DNA of 64,000 nucleotides. Source: SHVZ01 sp041906305 (GTDB lineage: Bacteria; Pseudomonadota; Alphaproteobacteria; SHVZ01). Below, piece by piece: positions 35,281 to 43,110 of the stretch. Positions within the stretch are counted from its first letter, which is position 1. Every line of letters begins with the position of its first letter. The notes under the pieces are model-generated. The model did not search any database and was not told the origin of the DNA. It saw only the letters and a program-made list of their open reading frames with translations. The stretch is taken from contig JAYRJL010000006.1 in NCBI GenBank assembly GCA_041906305.1, forward strand, positions 62,001 through 126,000. The letters run 5' to 3'. Position numbers and translations under genes: made by a program.

Positions 35281-35322
35281 GCGGCGCCGGCACCTTGATC
35301 GAGATCAAGTCGCCGGCGCCGC
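35281..35322. repeat. 42-base inverted repeat upstream of sqr
   Basis: Arms of 11 bases (GCGGCGCCGGC and its complement) flank a 3-base imperfect pair and a perfect inner TTGATC/GATCAA dyad. It lies entirely between the DUF2892 stop and the sqr start. It could fold as an RNA hairpin in readthrough transcripts and contains the FNR-type box described separately. Confidence 0.85.
35295..35308. promoter_or_regulatory. FNR/FixK/DNR-type box before sqr
   Basis: TTGATCGAGATCAA is a perfect match to the CRP/FNR-family consensus TTGAT-N4-ATCAA. Its centre is about 61 bases before the sqr ATG. If activation is of class II, transcription would start near 35343, leaving a 20-base leader with the AAGGA ribosome-binding site. 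No strong -10 hexamer is visible. Confidence 0.7.
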
Positions 35323-35362
35323 ACCACAGGAAGATCGGCGTCACAATCGGAAGGAAATCGCC

Positions 35363-36667
35363 ATGACCAGGATCATCGTGGTGGGAGCGGGCATCGGCGG
35401 CGTGCCGATGGCATTCGAGCTTCGGGACCTTCTCGGGAAGGACGTCGAAATCACCGTCGTGTCCGATTCCGAGTGGTTCCAGTTCGTGCCCTCGAATCCC
35501 TGGGTCACACTCGGGTGGCGGAAGCCCGAGCAGATCAAGATCCACCTCCCAGAGGTATTCGCCCGAAAGGGCATCGGCTTTTCCGCACTGGGCGTGCGGC
35601 GCATCCTCGCCGGAGAGAACGCGGTCGAGCTCAACGACGGCAAGCGCCTGCCCTACGACTACCTGGTCGTGGCCACCGGGCCGGCGCTGGCCTTCGACGA
35701 GATCGAAGGCCTCGGTCCGGAGCACAACTCGAACTCGGTCTGTCACGTCGACCACGCGACCGCGGCAGCCGAGCGCTGGGAGGAGTTCTGTGCCGATCCC
35801 GGCCCGATGGTGATCGGCGCGGTGCAGGGCGCTTCATGCTTCGGGCCGGCCTACGAGTTCGCCATGATGGTGGTCACCGATCTCCGCAAGCGGAAGATCC
35901 GCGACCGCGTGCCGATCACGTTCGTCACCTCGGAACCCTATGTCGGCCATCTCGGGCTCGGAGGGGTCGGCGATACCAAAGGCATGCTCGAATCGGCATT
36001 TCGCGATCGCGACGTCAGATGGATCACCAACGCCAAGGTCGACCGCGTCTCCCCGGACGGCGTGACCGTGACGGAAGTCGGAGAGGACGGCGGCGCCAAG
36101 CGGACGCAGACCCTGCCCTCCAGGTTCTCGATGTTCATTCCGGCCTTCCGCGGCACGTCCTGCCTCAAGGGCGAGGACGGCAAGTGGATTCCCGGGCTCA
36201 CCAATCCACGCGGCTTCGTTCTGGTCGACAAGTTCCAGCGCAGTCCGACGTTCCGCAACATCTTCGCCGTCGGCGTCTGCGTCGCGATCCCGCCGGTGGA
36301 GGCGACGCCGGTTCCGGTCGGCGTGCCCAAGACCGGCTACATGATCGAGTCGATGGTCACCGCCGTCGCCCACAACGTCCGCGACCTGATCGCAGGCCGG
36401 GAGCCGACCCGCGAGCCGACGTGGAACGCCGTATGCCTTGCCGATTTCGGCAACGACGGGATCGCCTTCGTCGCCCAGCCGCAGATCCCGCCGCGGAACG
36501 TCAACTGGTCGAGTCAGGGATACTGGGTCCACGCCGCAAAGGTCGCCTTCGAGAAGTACTTCCTGCGCAAGGTGCGGAAGGGGACCAGCGAGCCAGGGTA
36601 CGAGAACCTCGTCATGAAGCTGATGGGCATCGAGAAGCTGCGCCCGGAAGCCAAGCCCCCCGCCTGA
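35363..36667 (+). CDS. sqr: Sulfide:quinone oxidoreductase
   Basis: Flavoprotein of 434 residues that oxidises sulfide and passes electrons to the quinone pool at the inner membrane. The FAD motif is VVGAGIGGVPMAFELR, with a second FAD-binding stretch near 300 (NIFAVGVC). Cysteines C127 (NSVCHVDH), C159 (GASCFGPAYEF) and C358 (AVCLADFGNDG) match the essential trio at 128, 160 and 356 in the Acidithiobacillus enzyme, and the total length is the same. A C-terminal amphipathic tail (about 385-425) would anchor it to the membrane. Flavocytochrome c sulfide dehydrogenase is less likely because there is no signal peptide. Confidence 0.92.
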   Translation: MTRIIVVGAGIGGVPMAFELRDLLGKDVEITVVSDSEWFQFVPSNPWVTLGWRKPEQIKIHLPEVFARKGIGFSALGVRRILAGENAVELNDGKRLPYDYLVVATGPALAFDEIEGLGPEHNSNSVCHVDHATAAAERWEEFCADPGPMVIGAVQGASCFGPAYEFAMMVVTDLRKRKIRDRVPITFVTSEPYVGHLGLGGVGDTKGMLESAFRDRDVRWITNAKVDRVSPDGVTVTEVGEDGGAKRTQTLPSRFSMFIPAFRGTSCLKGEDGKWIPGLTNPRGFVLVDKFQRSPTFRNIFAVGVCVAIPPVEATPVPVGVPKTGYMIESMVTAVAHNVRDLIAGREPTREPTWNAVCLADFGNDGIAFVAQPQIPPRNVNWSSQGYWVHAAKVAFEKYFLRKVRKGTSEPGYENLVMKLMGIEKLRPEAKPPA

Positions 36668-36673
36668 TCGCGA

Positions 36674-38044
36674 CTACTGCGCCGCGCGGGCGACGCCGCG
36701 CGCGGCCTCCTCCATCTCGCGCCGGGCCCCGATCGCATCGGCCATCAGCGACGAGACGCCGTCGGTCGCGACATCGGCCCAGCCGACGACGGAACCCGCC
36801 TTCACCGCGCGCTTCACCTTGAGCCCATGCGCGAGGCCGATCGGGAGAGCGCCGAGCGAGAGCGAGCGCTCGGCCGGCAGGCACTTGCCCCAGACCGTGT
36901 AGCCGCCCTCGCCATCCAGCACCTCGCCGGCCGCGAGATCGCGCTTGGCCGTCGCGACCGCATCGGCGCGGAAGCCGGTGGCGACGCCGGTCGGCTCCCT
37001 GCGAAGGGCGGCAGACAGCACCGAGATGCCGAGCTCGAGCCCGATCAGGTGATAGGGCTTGTACATCGCGGTGTAGCGACCCGAAGAATCCGTCACGAGC
37101 CCGTACTGCTTGAAGCAGTCACGGACGTAAGGCGTCGCGCCCTCGAACACGACATAGACGCCCCAGCGGAGGTCGCGGAACACCGGCCGCCCGTCGCGCT
37201 CGAGCGAGGAGATCACCTCGACCTTGCCCTTGCCCTCGAGCACGCCGCCCTCGGACTTGGGTCTCAGCGCATGCGCGAGGTCGTCGACGCCGCAGGGCGG
37301 GAACAGCAATCCGTCCGACGGCGCCGAAAGCCCGGTCGCGTTGGCGACCGCGGTCATCTCGATCGCCGACTTGGTGCCGTCGAGGAAGGAGTTGAACATC
37401 TGCGCGTTGAAGTCGCCGCCGGCGACCTGGCTCGCCGAGAAACCGTAATGGCCCCACACCGTCTCCGGCGTGGACGCATGATAGATCGGCAGGTACTTGG
37501 TGCCCTTGCCGGCGGCGGTCACCTCGAAACCCGCCGCCCGCGCCCAGTCGACCATCTCGGCGATCAGGGCCGGCTGGTCGCCATAGGCGAGCGAGTAGAC
37601 GACGCCCGCCGTCTCGGCCTCCAGCGCCAGCATCGGCCCGACCAGCGCGTCGGCCTCGACGTTGACCATCACCACGTGCTTGCCGGCCCTGAAGGCGGCC
37701 CGCGCATGGGCGATGCCGGCCGGCGGCGAGCCGGTCGCATCGATGATCACCTCGATGCCGTCGCCTGATATCACCGCCATCGAATCCTCGGTCAGCCAGG
37801 TCGTGCCTTTGGCGATCGCCTCGGGCAACGACGAGGCCGCGAACTGCTCGGCCTTCCAGCCGACCCTGGTCAGCGAGGCGGCGGCGCGGTCGCGCTTCAG
37901 ATCGGCGATCGCCGCGACGTGCATGCCGGGCGTGGTCAATGCCTGGGCCAGGAACATCGAGCCGAACTTGCCGGCGCCGATCAGCCCGACGCGCACCGGC
38001 TTTCCGGCGGCGGCCCGCTTGGCGAGGAGGGCGTGGAGGTTCAT
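36674..38044 (-). CDS. NAD(P)-dependent oxidoreductase with C-terminal SAF-like domain
   Basis: Protein of 456 residues. GLIGAGKFGSMFLAQAL is a Rossmann motif near residue 20, and IADLKRDRAAASL and DATGSPPAGIAHA follow as in homoserine-dehydrogenase-like enzymes. A SAF-like segment (about 380-440, with AGEVLDGEGGYTVWGKCL and IGLAHGLKVKRAVKAGSVV) closes the protein. The substrate is unknown. It follows a PhyH dioxygenase with a 4-base gap, and both lie behind a GntR regulator, so a catabolic pathway is likely. The ATG at 38044 gives the conserved Rossmann start; a longer in-frame reading is not conserved. Confidence 0.72.
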   Translation of the reverse strand: MNLHALLAKRAAAGKPVRVGLIGAGKFGSMFLAQALTTPGMHVAAIADLKRDRAAASLTRVGWKAEQFAASSLPEAIAKGTTWLTEDSMAVISGDGIEVIIDATGSPPAGIAHARAAFRAGKHVVMVNVEADALVGPMLALEAETAGVVYSLAYGDQPALIAEMVDWARAAGFEVTAAGKGTKYLPIYHASTPETVWGHYGFSASQVAGGDFNAQMFNSFLDGTKSAIEMTAVANATGLSAPSDGLLFPPCGVDDLAHALRPKSEGGVLEGKGKVEVISSLERDGRPVFRDLRWGVYVVFEGATPYVRDCFKQYGLVTDSSGRYTAMYKPYHLIGLELGISVLSAALRREPTGVATGFRADAVATAKRDLAAGEVLDGEGGYTVWGKCLPAERSLSLGALPIGLAHGLKVKRAVKAGSVVGWADVATDGVSSLMADAIGARREMEEAARGVARAAQ

Positions 38045-38048
38045 CGCC

Positions 38049-38843
38049 CTACTCCGCCGCCTTCTTCCGGAACTGCAGCAGGCTGTCGTCGGTGCCCAGC
38101 TCGATCGGGGTGAAGTCGCGGTGCGCGATGTATTCCGGCCGCTTGAAGCGGCGGATCGCGTTGTCGACGCGGTTGGCGCTGACATAGACGATCAGGCGGT
38201 CCCACGGCGACATGTTCGAGGTCGAGCCGTGGACCAGGTTGCCGTGGAAGAACAGCGCCGTGCCCGGCCCGCCCTTCGGCGCGACGATGCCGCCGCGCTC
38301 GACCAGCTTCCGGATCGTCGCGTGATCGATGGTCCACAGCGGATAGCTCGTGGTGGTGAGGTCGTGGCCGGCCTTGAGCACGCCCTCGCGATGGCTGCCG
38401 GGGATGAACATCAGCGGGCCGTTGAACTCGTTCACCTCGTCGAGGAAGATCGCGAGGTTCATCGCATGGCAGTTCGGCATGTCGTCGTCGTTCTTCCAGG
38501 TGCCGTAGTCCTGGTGCCACTGCCAGACGTCGCCGTCGAAGGCGGCCTTCCCGTTGATCTTGTGCTGGTGGATGTAGATCGGCCCGCCGAGCAGCTGCAT
38601 CGCCGGCCCGATCATGCGCGGGTGGCGCGTGAGCGCCTTGTAGACCGGGTTGTAGGTGTGGGCGGCGAAGTTGGTGCGGACCACGTCGCCGGTCTTCTCG
38701 CGCACGTTCTCCGGCCGCCGCTCGGCGTAAAGCGCCGGCACCTCGCCCTTCAGGATCGCCACCTCCTCCTTCGAGAAGAGATCGGGGATCACGAGGAACC
38801 CATCCTTCTGGAACTGGGCGACCTGGGCGTCGGTGAGCTTCAT
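38049..38843 (-). CDS. Phytanoyl-CoA dioxygenase (PhyH) family protein
   Basis: Fe(II)/2-oxoglutarate-dependent dioxygenase of 264 residues. MKLTDAQVAQFQKDGFLVIP is the usual N-terminus. The iron triad is the HxD of QWHQDYGTW plus the distal histidine of LVHGSTSNMSPWDRL, and the downstream arginine in SANRVDNA binds 2-oxoglutarate. LMFIPGSHREGVL fits the double-stranded beta-helix fold. The substrate could be an acyl-CoA, an amino acid or a phosphonate. It probably works with the adjacent SAF-domain oxidoreductase. Confidence 0.85.
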   Translation of the reverse strand: MKLTDAQVAQFQKDGFLVIPDLFSKEEVAILKGEVPALYAERRPENVREKTGDVVRTNFAAHTYNPVYKALTRHPRMIGPAMQLLGGPIYIHQHKINGKAAFDGDVWQWHQDYGTWKNDDDMPNCHAMNLAIFLDEVNEFNGPLMFIPGSHREGVLKAGHDLTTTSYPLWTIDHATIRKLVERGGIVAPKGGPGTALFFHGNLVHGSTSNMSPWDRLIVYVSANRVDNAIRRFKRPEYIAHRDFTPIELGTDDSLLQFRKKAAE

Positions 38844-38854
38844 GGCGTTTCCTT

Positions 38855-39526
38855 TCAGGCAGCCGCTTTGGCGGCGGCTTCGATGCGACGGGAGAGGCGT
38901 TGCGCGGCAGCCTCGGCATGCGCGCGGGCGCGGGCTTCGGCGAGGGATTCGTCACCGTCCGCGATCGCCGCGAGGATCGCGGCATGCTCGTCCCAGACGA
39001 GGCGATGCTCGGCCGGATCGTCGAGGACGGCGCCCATGGCACGCCGGATGTGCCGCCAGTGAAGTCCTGCGCTCTCGCCGATCAGCGGGTTGCGCGAAAG
39101 CCCATAGAGGAGCTGGTGGAAATCCTGGTCGGCGGCGATCAGCCGGCCACGGTCGTCGGCATCGATCGCCGCGCGCCCGGCGTCGATCAGGCCCGGCCCG
39201 CGTCGCCTGGCCTCGGCTGCGCCGTCGCGGGCCGCGAGACGGGCGGCGAGCGCATCGAGCGCGCCCCTCACCTCGTAGAGTCGGACGATCTGCGGCGCCT
39301 CGACCGGCGCCACCCGCACGCCGCGGCGGCCCGCCTCCTCGACGAAGCCCTGAGCCTTCAGCAGCGCCATCGCCTGCAGGACCGGCTGACGCGAGACCTT
39401 GAGCCGCTCGGCCAGGTCCTCCTGGGTCAGCCGCTCGCCCGGCGCCAGACGCCCGTCGCAGATCGCATCCACGATCGACTGGTAGACCCGGTCGGCCAGC
39501 GGCGAGGCGGTATCGAGCGGCTGCAG
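38855..39526 (-). CDS. GntR-family (FCD domain) transcriptional regulator
   Basis: Winged-helix regulator with an FCD ligand domain. RLAPGERLTQEDLAERLKVSRQPV is the DNA-binding helix core, and the FCD domain (about 75-220) carries HRLVWDEHAAIL and DQDFHQLLY metal-ligand segments. The usual N-terminal helix, reading LQPLDTASPLADRVYQSIVD, is present in frame but has no ATG, GTG or TTG. AGGAG 5 bases before a CTG at 39526 suggests that CTG is the start (223 residues). A start at GTG 39472 would delete the first helix. It likely controls the PhyH-oxidoreductase pair downstream. Confidence 0.75.
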   Translation of the reverse strand: MQPLDTASPLADRVYQSIVDAICDGRLAPGERLTQEDLAERLKVSRQPVLQAMALLKAQGFVEEAGRRGVRVAPVEAPQIVRLYEVRGALDALAARLAARDGAAEARRRGPGLIDAGRAAIDADDRGRLIAADQDFHQLLYGLSRNPLIGESAGLHWRHIRRAMGAVLDDPAEHRLVWDEHAAILAAIADGDESLAEARARAHAEAAAQRLSRRIEAAAKAAA

Positions 39527-39540
39527 GGGTGCTCCTGACG

Positions 39541-39557
39541 TTTTGTATACGGTATGC
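39541..39557. promoter_or_regulatory. Palindromic operator candidate before the GntR gene
   Basis: TTTTGTATACGGTATGC contains GTATAC and the perfect dyad ATAC-G-GTAT (39547-39555). GTATAC-centred dyads are common FCD-regulator sites. It sits immediately upstream of the inferred ribosome-binding site, suggesting autoregulation. Confidence 0.45.
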
Positions 39558-39584
39558 GATAATGAATCCCGATCGCAAGAGGCG

Positions 39585-40934
39585 TTACGCCCGGTTGCCG
39601 TACAGCAGGGTCACGTTGAGCCGGCGGTTCGTGTAGCCCGGCCGGAAGTTCAGCGGCGCGGTCGCGTGGATGAGGTCCGAGTCGAACAGCACGGCGCGGT
39701 TCTGCCGGTGAGGGACGTTGACCGGCCTGGCGCCGATCTCGTCGATCCGGCGCATGAGACCGGCGGGGTCGTTGTTGTAGGCCTGGAATCCCCAGTCGCG
39801 CGGCACATGGGTGTTCCACACCATCAGCCCGCCCGTCTCCGGGTCGAGGTTGGCCTCGTCGGGCGTGAGCCAGAAGTTGACGTTCACCCGGGCCGCGTCG
39901 CCATGCGCGTTGATGCCCTGGAGCGCGTGGTCGTACTTGAACGCCCAGAACTTCACGAGCGGCAGGTCGCCGATGACGCCGGGCAGCGCCGCCCGCAGTC
40001 CCTCGGCGATCTGGAACAGAAGCGGGCAGGCGAAGCCCTCGATGCCGTCGGCGCCGATGTATCCCCGTTCGCCGAGCGCGTGCGAGGTGTCGAACCAGAT
40101 CGTCGAGTCGAGGCAGAAGCGGCGCATCGCGGCGAGCGCCTCTTGGGTCAGCAGCCCGTCGATCACCGCGACACGGTCGGATGCGAAGGCGCGCGCGACG
40201 GCGTCCCGGTCCCAGCCCCGGGCGACCGCCTCTCCCGCGACGCGGGCGCCGGGGTCGAGCACGACGACGCGATTGTAGACGGGCGCCAGGCGCCGCCGCT
40301 GGTCGGGGTTCAGGCGCACCGGCGCATTGCCCGGGGACGAGACGTCGAGCTCCGACAGCACGCGCCCGAACGCCTCGACGAACGGCGCCGCATCGGCGGG
40401 CAGGCTGCCGATCGTCTGGAGGTGGCGCAGCTGCTCGGCATCGTGGCGGAGCTTCAGGCGGCTGGTCGGCAGCGCGTCCTCGCCCTCCGCACTCGAAAGC
40501 GGCGCCTGGGGTCCGCCCGGCCACCAGGCCGAGCTCCGGCGCTCGATCATGAGCGCCAGCTGGTCCTCGTACGCGTCGTCGTAGCGGCGGAGCTGAACCA
40601 GGATGCCGCTTCGCAGCATCCGGAACAGCACGCGATCCGGCGCGAGGGCGACCGCGCGGTCGAAGGCGGCGAGCGCCGCCTCGGCGTCGCCGCGCGCGGC
40701 CGCGGCCATGCCGACGATCAGGTGGGCGTCCGCCGGTTCGCCGCCGACCGCGGCCGCGCGCCGGCCGGCCGTCTCGGCGCCCGCGGCATCGCCCGTCGTC
40801 TGCCGCGCCACGGCGGTCAGGTAGAGGGCGCCGACGTCGAAGGGCCGGTCGGCGAGCGTCTGGCGGCAAAGCGCGAGCGCGTCGGCCGGCCGCCCGCCGC
40901 CGATCGCCGCCTGGATCGCGTCGATGCCGTTCAT
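39585..40934 (-). CDS. TPR-containing 2OG-Fe(II) oxygenase-like protein
   Basis: Protein of 449 residues. The first 120 residues form about three tetratricopeptide-like repeats (ADALALCRQTLADRPFDVGA, DAEAALAAFDRAVALAPDRV). The C-terminal half is a 2-oxoglutarate/Fe(II) oxygenase-like fold. HGDAARVN gives the HxD, SDLIHATAPL the distal histidine, and TNRRLNVTLLYGN the arginine that binds 2-oxoglutarate. The ATG at 40934 overlaps the stop of the upstream glycosyltransferase-like gene as ATGA. The protein is probably cytoplasmic (no signal). The substrate is unknown; modification of a protein or glycan carried by its TPR partner is one possibility. Confidence 0.72.
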   Translation of the reverse strand: MNGIDAIQAAIGGGRPADALALCRQTLADRPFDVGALYLTAVARQTTGDAAGAETAGRRAAAVGGEPADAHLIVGMAAAARGDAEAALAAFDRAVALAPDRVLFRMLRSGILVQLRRYDDAYEDQLALMIERRSSAWWPGGPQAPLSSAEGEDALPTSRLKLRHDAEQLRHLQTIGSLPADAAPFVEAFGRVLSELDVSSPGNAPVRLNPDQRRRLAPVYNRVVVLDPGARVAGEAVARGWDRDAVARAFASDRVAVIDGLLTQEALAAMRRFCLDSTIWFDTSHALGERGYIGADGIEGFACPLLFQIAEGLRAALPGVIGDLPLVKFWAFKYDHALQGINAHGDAARVNVNFWLTPDEANLDPETGGLMVWNTHVPRDWGFQAYNNDPAGLMRRIDEIGARPVNVPHRQNRAVLFDSDLIHATAPLNFRPGYTNRRLNVTLLYGNRA

Positions 40935-42097
40935 CGGCGGACCTCGGCGGCGCGCGCCGCCACGGCCTCGGCGACCGAGGCGACGACCGGTCCCCATTCC
41001 CCGGCACGCGACTGACGATGGAGGCGGAGGCTCGGGTACCAGGGCGAGCGGTCGCCGGCGAGCTGCCAGCGATAGTCGGGCACCTTCGCCAGCATCAGCA
41101 GGGTCGGGCGCGCGAGCGCCCCCGAAAGATGGGCGACCGAGGTGTCGATCGTGACGACGAGGTCGAGCGCCGCCAGCGCCCGCGCGGTCTCGGCGAAGTC
41201 GGAGAGCCGGGGCGCCAGATCGACGATGCCGCCGGCCGCGATCGCGGCCGACGCGCCGGCCGCGTGCGGACCGACCTGCAGGCTGTAGCAACGGACGCCG
41301 GGAAGGCCGAGGAGGGGCGCAAGCGTCTCGAACGGCATCGCACGGTAGCGATCCATCGGCTGGTTGTGCGGATTGCCGCCCCAGACGAGACCGACTTTCA
41401 GGCGGCCCTCGCCACCGGGAAGGTCGATCGGCGGCGGCGGGGAGAGGTAGGGGCACGCCGCCGGGATCGACCCCGCATCAGTGTCGAAAATCACCGGCAG
41501 GCTCATGATCGACGCCTGGACGTCGAACATCGGGACCGCGTCGCCGTCGGCGACGACGACGTCGGCGAGATGCGGCTGCATTGCCAACAACCGCTTCAGC
41601 GGCCGCTGGCAGGCGACGACGATGCGCCCGGCCCGCGCCTTCGCCATCGCCGCGTAGCGGATGAAGTGGATCGTGTCGCCGTTGCCCTGCTCCGCCCAGA
41701 GCAGCAGCGTCTCGCCGGGCCGCACCTCGCCCTGCCAGGCGGGACGAGCGGCGATGCCGGGATGGAGGTCGAAGCCCGACCTGTAGAGGCGCCGCTCGTA
41801 GGTCTCCCAGGCGCCGCGCAGATCGCCCTTGAGCCAGCGGAGCATCGCCAGGCACCAGGCCGCATCCGCATGGTCGGGCGCGAGCGCGAGCGCCCTGAGA
41901 TAGGCATGCTCGGCCTGGTCCAGGTCGCCCTCGAGATAATGGTGGAAGCCGCGATAGTAGGTGCCGGCGACGTCCCCGGGCGCGATGGCGAGAACGCGCT
42001 CGTAGCAGCCGAGCGCGCGCGCCGTATCGCCCGAGGCCGAGGCGACGGCCGCGCGATCGTGCCAGGCGGCCGACGCGGGATTCGATGGAGCGGTCAC
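40931..42097 (-). CDS. TPR-glycosyltransferase (GT9/heptosyltransferase-like) fusion
   Basis: Protein of 388 residues. TPR motifs occupy about 10-110 (DTARALGCYERVLAIAPGDV, DLDQAEHAYLRALALAPDHA). The remainder resembles family 9 glycosyltransferases, with GETLLLWAEQGNGDTIHFIRY, KVGLVWGGNPHNQPMDRYRA and DLVVTIDTSVAHLSGAL as the recognised blocks. It starts at GTG 42097, preceded by AAGGG. It is translationally coupled to the TPR-oxygenase. Such fusions are usually annotated without a known acceptor; no lipopolysaccharide genes flank it. Confidence 0.72.
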   Translation of the reverse strand: MTAPSNPASAAWHDRAAVASASGDTARALGCYERVLAIAPGDVAGTYYRGFHHYLEGDLDQAEHAYLRALALAPDHADAAWCLAMLRWLKGDLRGAWETYERRLYRSGFDLHPGIAARPAWQGEVRPGETLLLWAEQGNGDTIHFIRYAAMAKARAGRIVVACQRPLKRLLAMQPHLADVVVADGDAVPMFDVQASIMSLPVIFDTDAGSIPAACPYLSPPPPIDLPGGEGRLKVGLVWGGNPHNQPMDRYRAMPFETLAPLLGLPGVRCYSLQVGPHAAGASAAIAAGGIVDLAPRLSDFAETARALAALDLVVTIDTSVAHLSGALARPTLLMLAKVPDYRWQLAGDRSPWYPSLRLHRQSRAGEWGPVVASVAEAVAARAAEVRR

Positions 42098-42105
42098 TGA
42101 GCCCT

Positions 42106-42723
42106 TTAAGGTGTCGTCAGGAATCGGGCCGCAATATATCCGCGCCGGCCGTCGCCGAGGCGGACATATGCCCAGCCGTCGGATTCGGGCTGGATCAGCT
42201 CGACGGATTCTCCGCGGGCGACGCGACCGGCGAGCAGGTGCTCGGTGCCGGGCCCCGACCGCAGGTTGACGCCGGAGCCGGTGACGATGCGGCGCTCGTA
42301 GCGGGGCACCGCCGCAACTGGCGGCGTCAGCGCCCGGGCCGGCGACGGAACCATGGTTCCGGGCATGCGGATGATGGCGACGACGATCAGCGCGACCGAG
42401 GCCGACGCGACCAGGCCGAAAAGCAGCGGACGCTGATGGTGCCATCTGGCCGGTGCCGGCGCGGCGGGCGAGCCCCCCTCGCCCTCGTCTTCGTCCGCGA
42501 TGCCCCTCGCGTCGTCATAGGCGCGGCGAAGCACCGGATCGGACAGCGTCCGGTACGCTTCGGCGACCGCCTGGAGACGATGCGCGGAATCGGGCGGCGG
42601 ACCGCGGTCGGGGTCGAGCTCGCGCGTGCGCGCCCGAAAGGCGACGTCGATCGCCTGCTGGGTCGCCCAAGCGGCGAGTCCCAACCTCGCGTAGTAGCCT
42701 TTCGGGTCGCCCGGACGCGCCAT
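42106..42723 (-). CDS. Degenerate J-domain/transmembrane/SH3b protein
   Basis: Protein of 205 residues. GYYARLGLAAWATQQAIDVAFRARTRELDPDRG looks like helices I and II of a J-domain (core AWATQQAIDVAFRARTRELD), but the HPD tripeptide is DPD, so DnaK stimulation is doubtful. Helix III (LQAVAEAYRTLSDPVLRRAYDD) is intact. A transmembrane segment (about 100-117) is followed by a bacterial SH3 domain (VNLRSGPGTEHLLAGRV...GYIAARFL). The topology places the SH3 domain in the periplasm, possibly binding peptidoglycan. It lies between soxZ and the glycosyltransferase gene. Confidence 0.72.
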   Translation of the reverse strand: MARPGDPKGYYARLGLAAWATQQAIDVAFRARTRELDPDRGPPPDSAHRLQAVAEAYRTLSDPVLRRAYDDARGIADEDEGEGGSPAAPAPARWHHQRPLLFGLVASASVALIVVAIIRMPGTMVPSPARALTPPVAAVPRYERRIVTGSGVNLRSGPGTEHLLAGRVARGESVELIQPESDGWAYVRLGDGRRGYIAARFLTTP

Positions 42724-42780
42724 CACCTTCGTCCTTCGCTGGACCGAAGGTAACGCCGCCCGCCCGCGGGCGGAAGCGCC

Positions 42781-43110
42781 TCAGCCGACCTTTATCGATT
42801 GCCGGGCGCGATAGACGGTTCCGTCGTCGTCGGTCCAGGCGAAGTCGAGCGTCCCGCTCTCGGTCGCCTTCAGGAAGAAGGCGATGTAGGGGTTGGCGGA
42901 GACGGCCGGCTCGAGCGCGGCGTCGAACACCGGGCGGCCGTTGTAGGTGCAGGTCAGCCTGTTGATGAGGCGGCGGGGTACAAGATTGCCGGCGGCGTCG
43001 CGCCGCTGGCCCGACTCCATCTCGTGGGTCGCCAGGGTCTTCACCTCGATCACCTCGCCCGCCTTGATCTGCGAGGGAATCCGGATGCGGGGCTGAACGT
43101 CCTGGGCCAT
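42781..43110 (-). CDS. soxZ: Thiosulfate oxidation carrier complex protein SoxZ
   Basis: Partner of SoxY in the periplasmic sulfur-carrier complex, 109 residues. RIRIPSQIKAGEVIEVKTLATHEMESGQR and the F-x-W-T-D-D-DG ending (core LDFAWTDDDGTVY) are the SoxZ signature. There is no signal peptide, as expected for export together with SoxY through the Tat system. Its start overlaps the SoxY stop as TGATG. ATG 43110 was chosen because the upstream frame is in SoxY's antisense-like sequence. Confidence 0.92.
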   Translation of the reverse strand: MAQDVQPRIRIPSQIKAGEVIEVKTLATHEMESGQRRDAAGNLVPRRLINRLTCTYNGRPVFDAALEPAVSANPYIAFFLKATESGTLDFAWTDDDGTVYRARQSIKVG

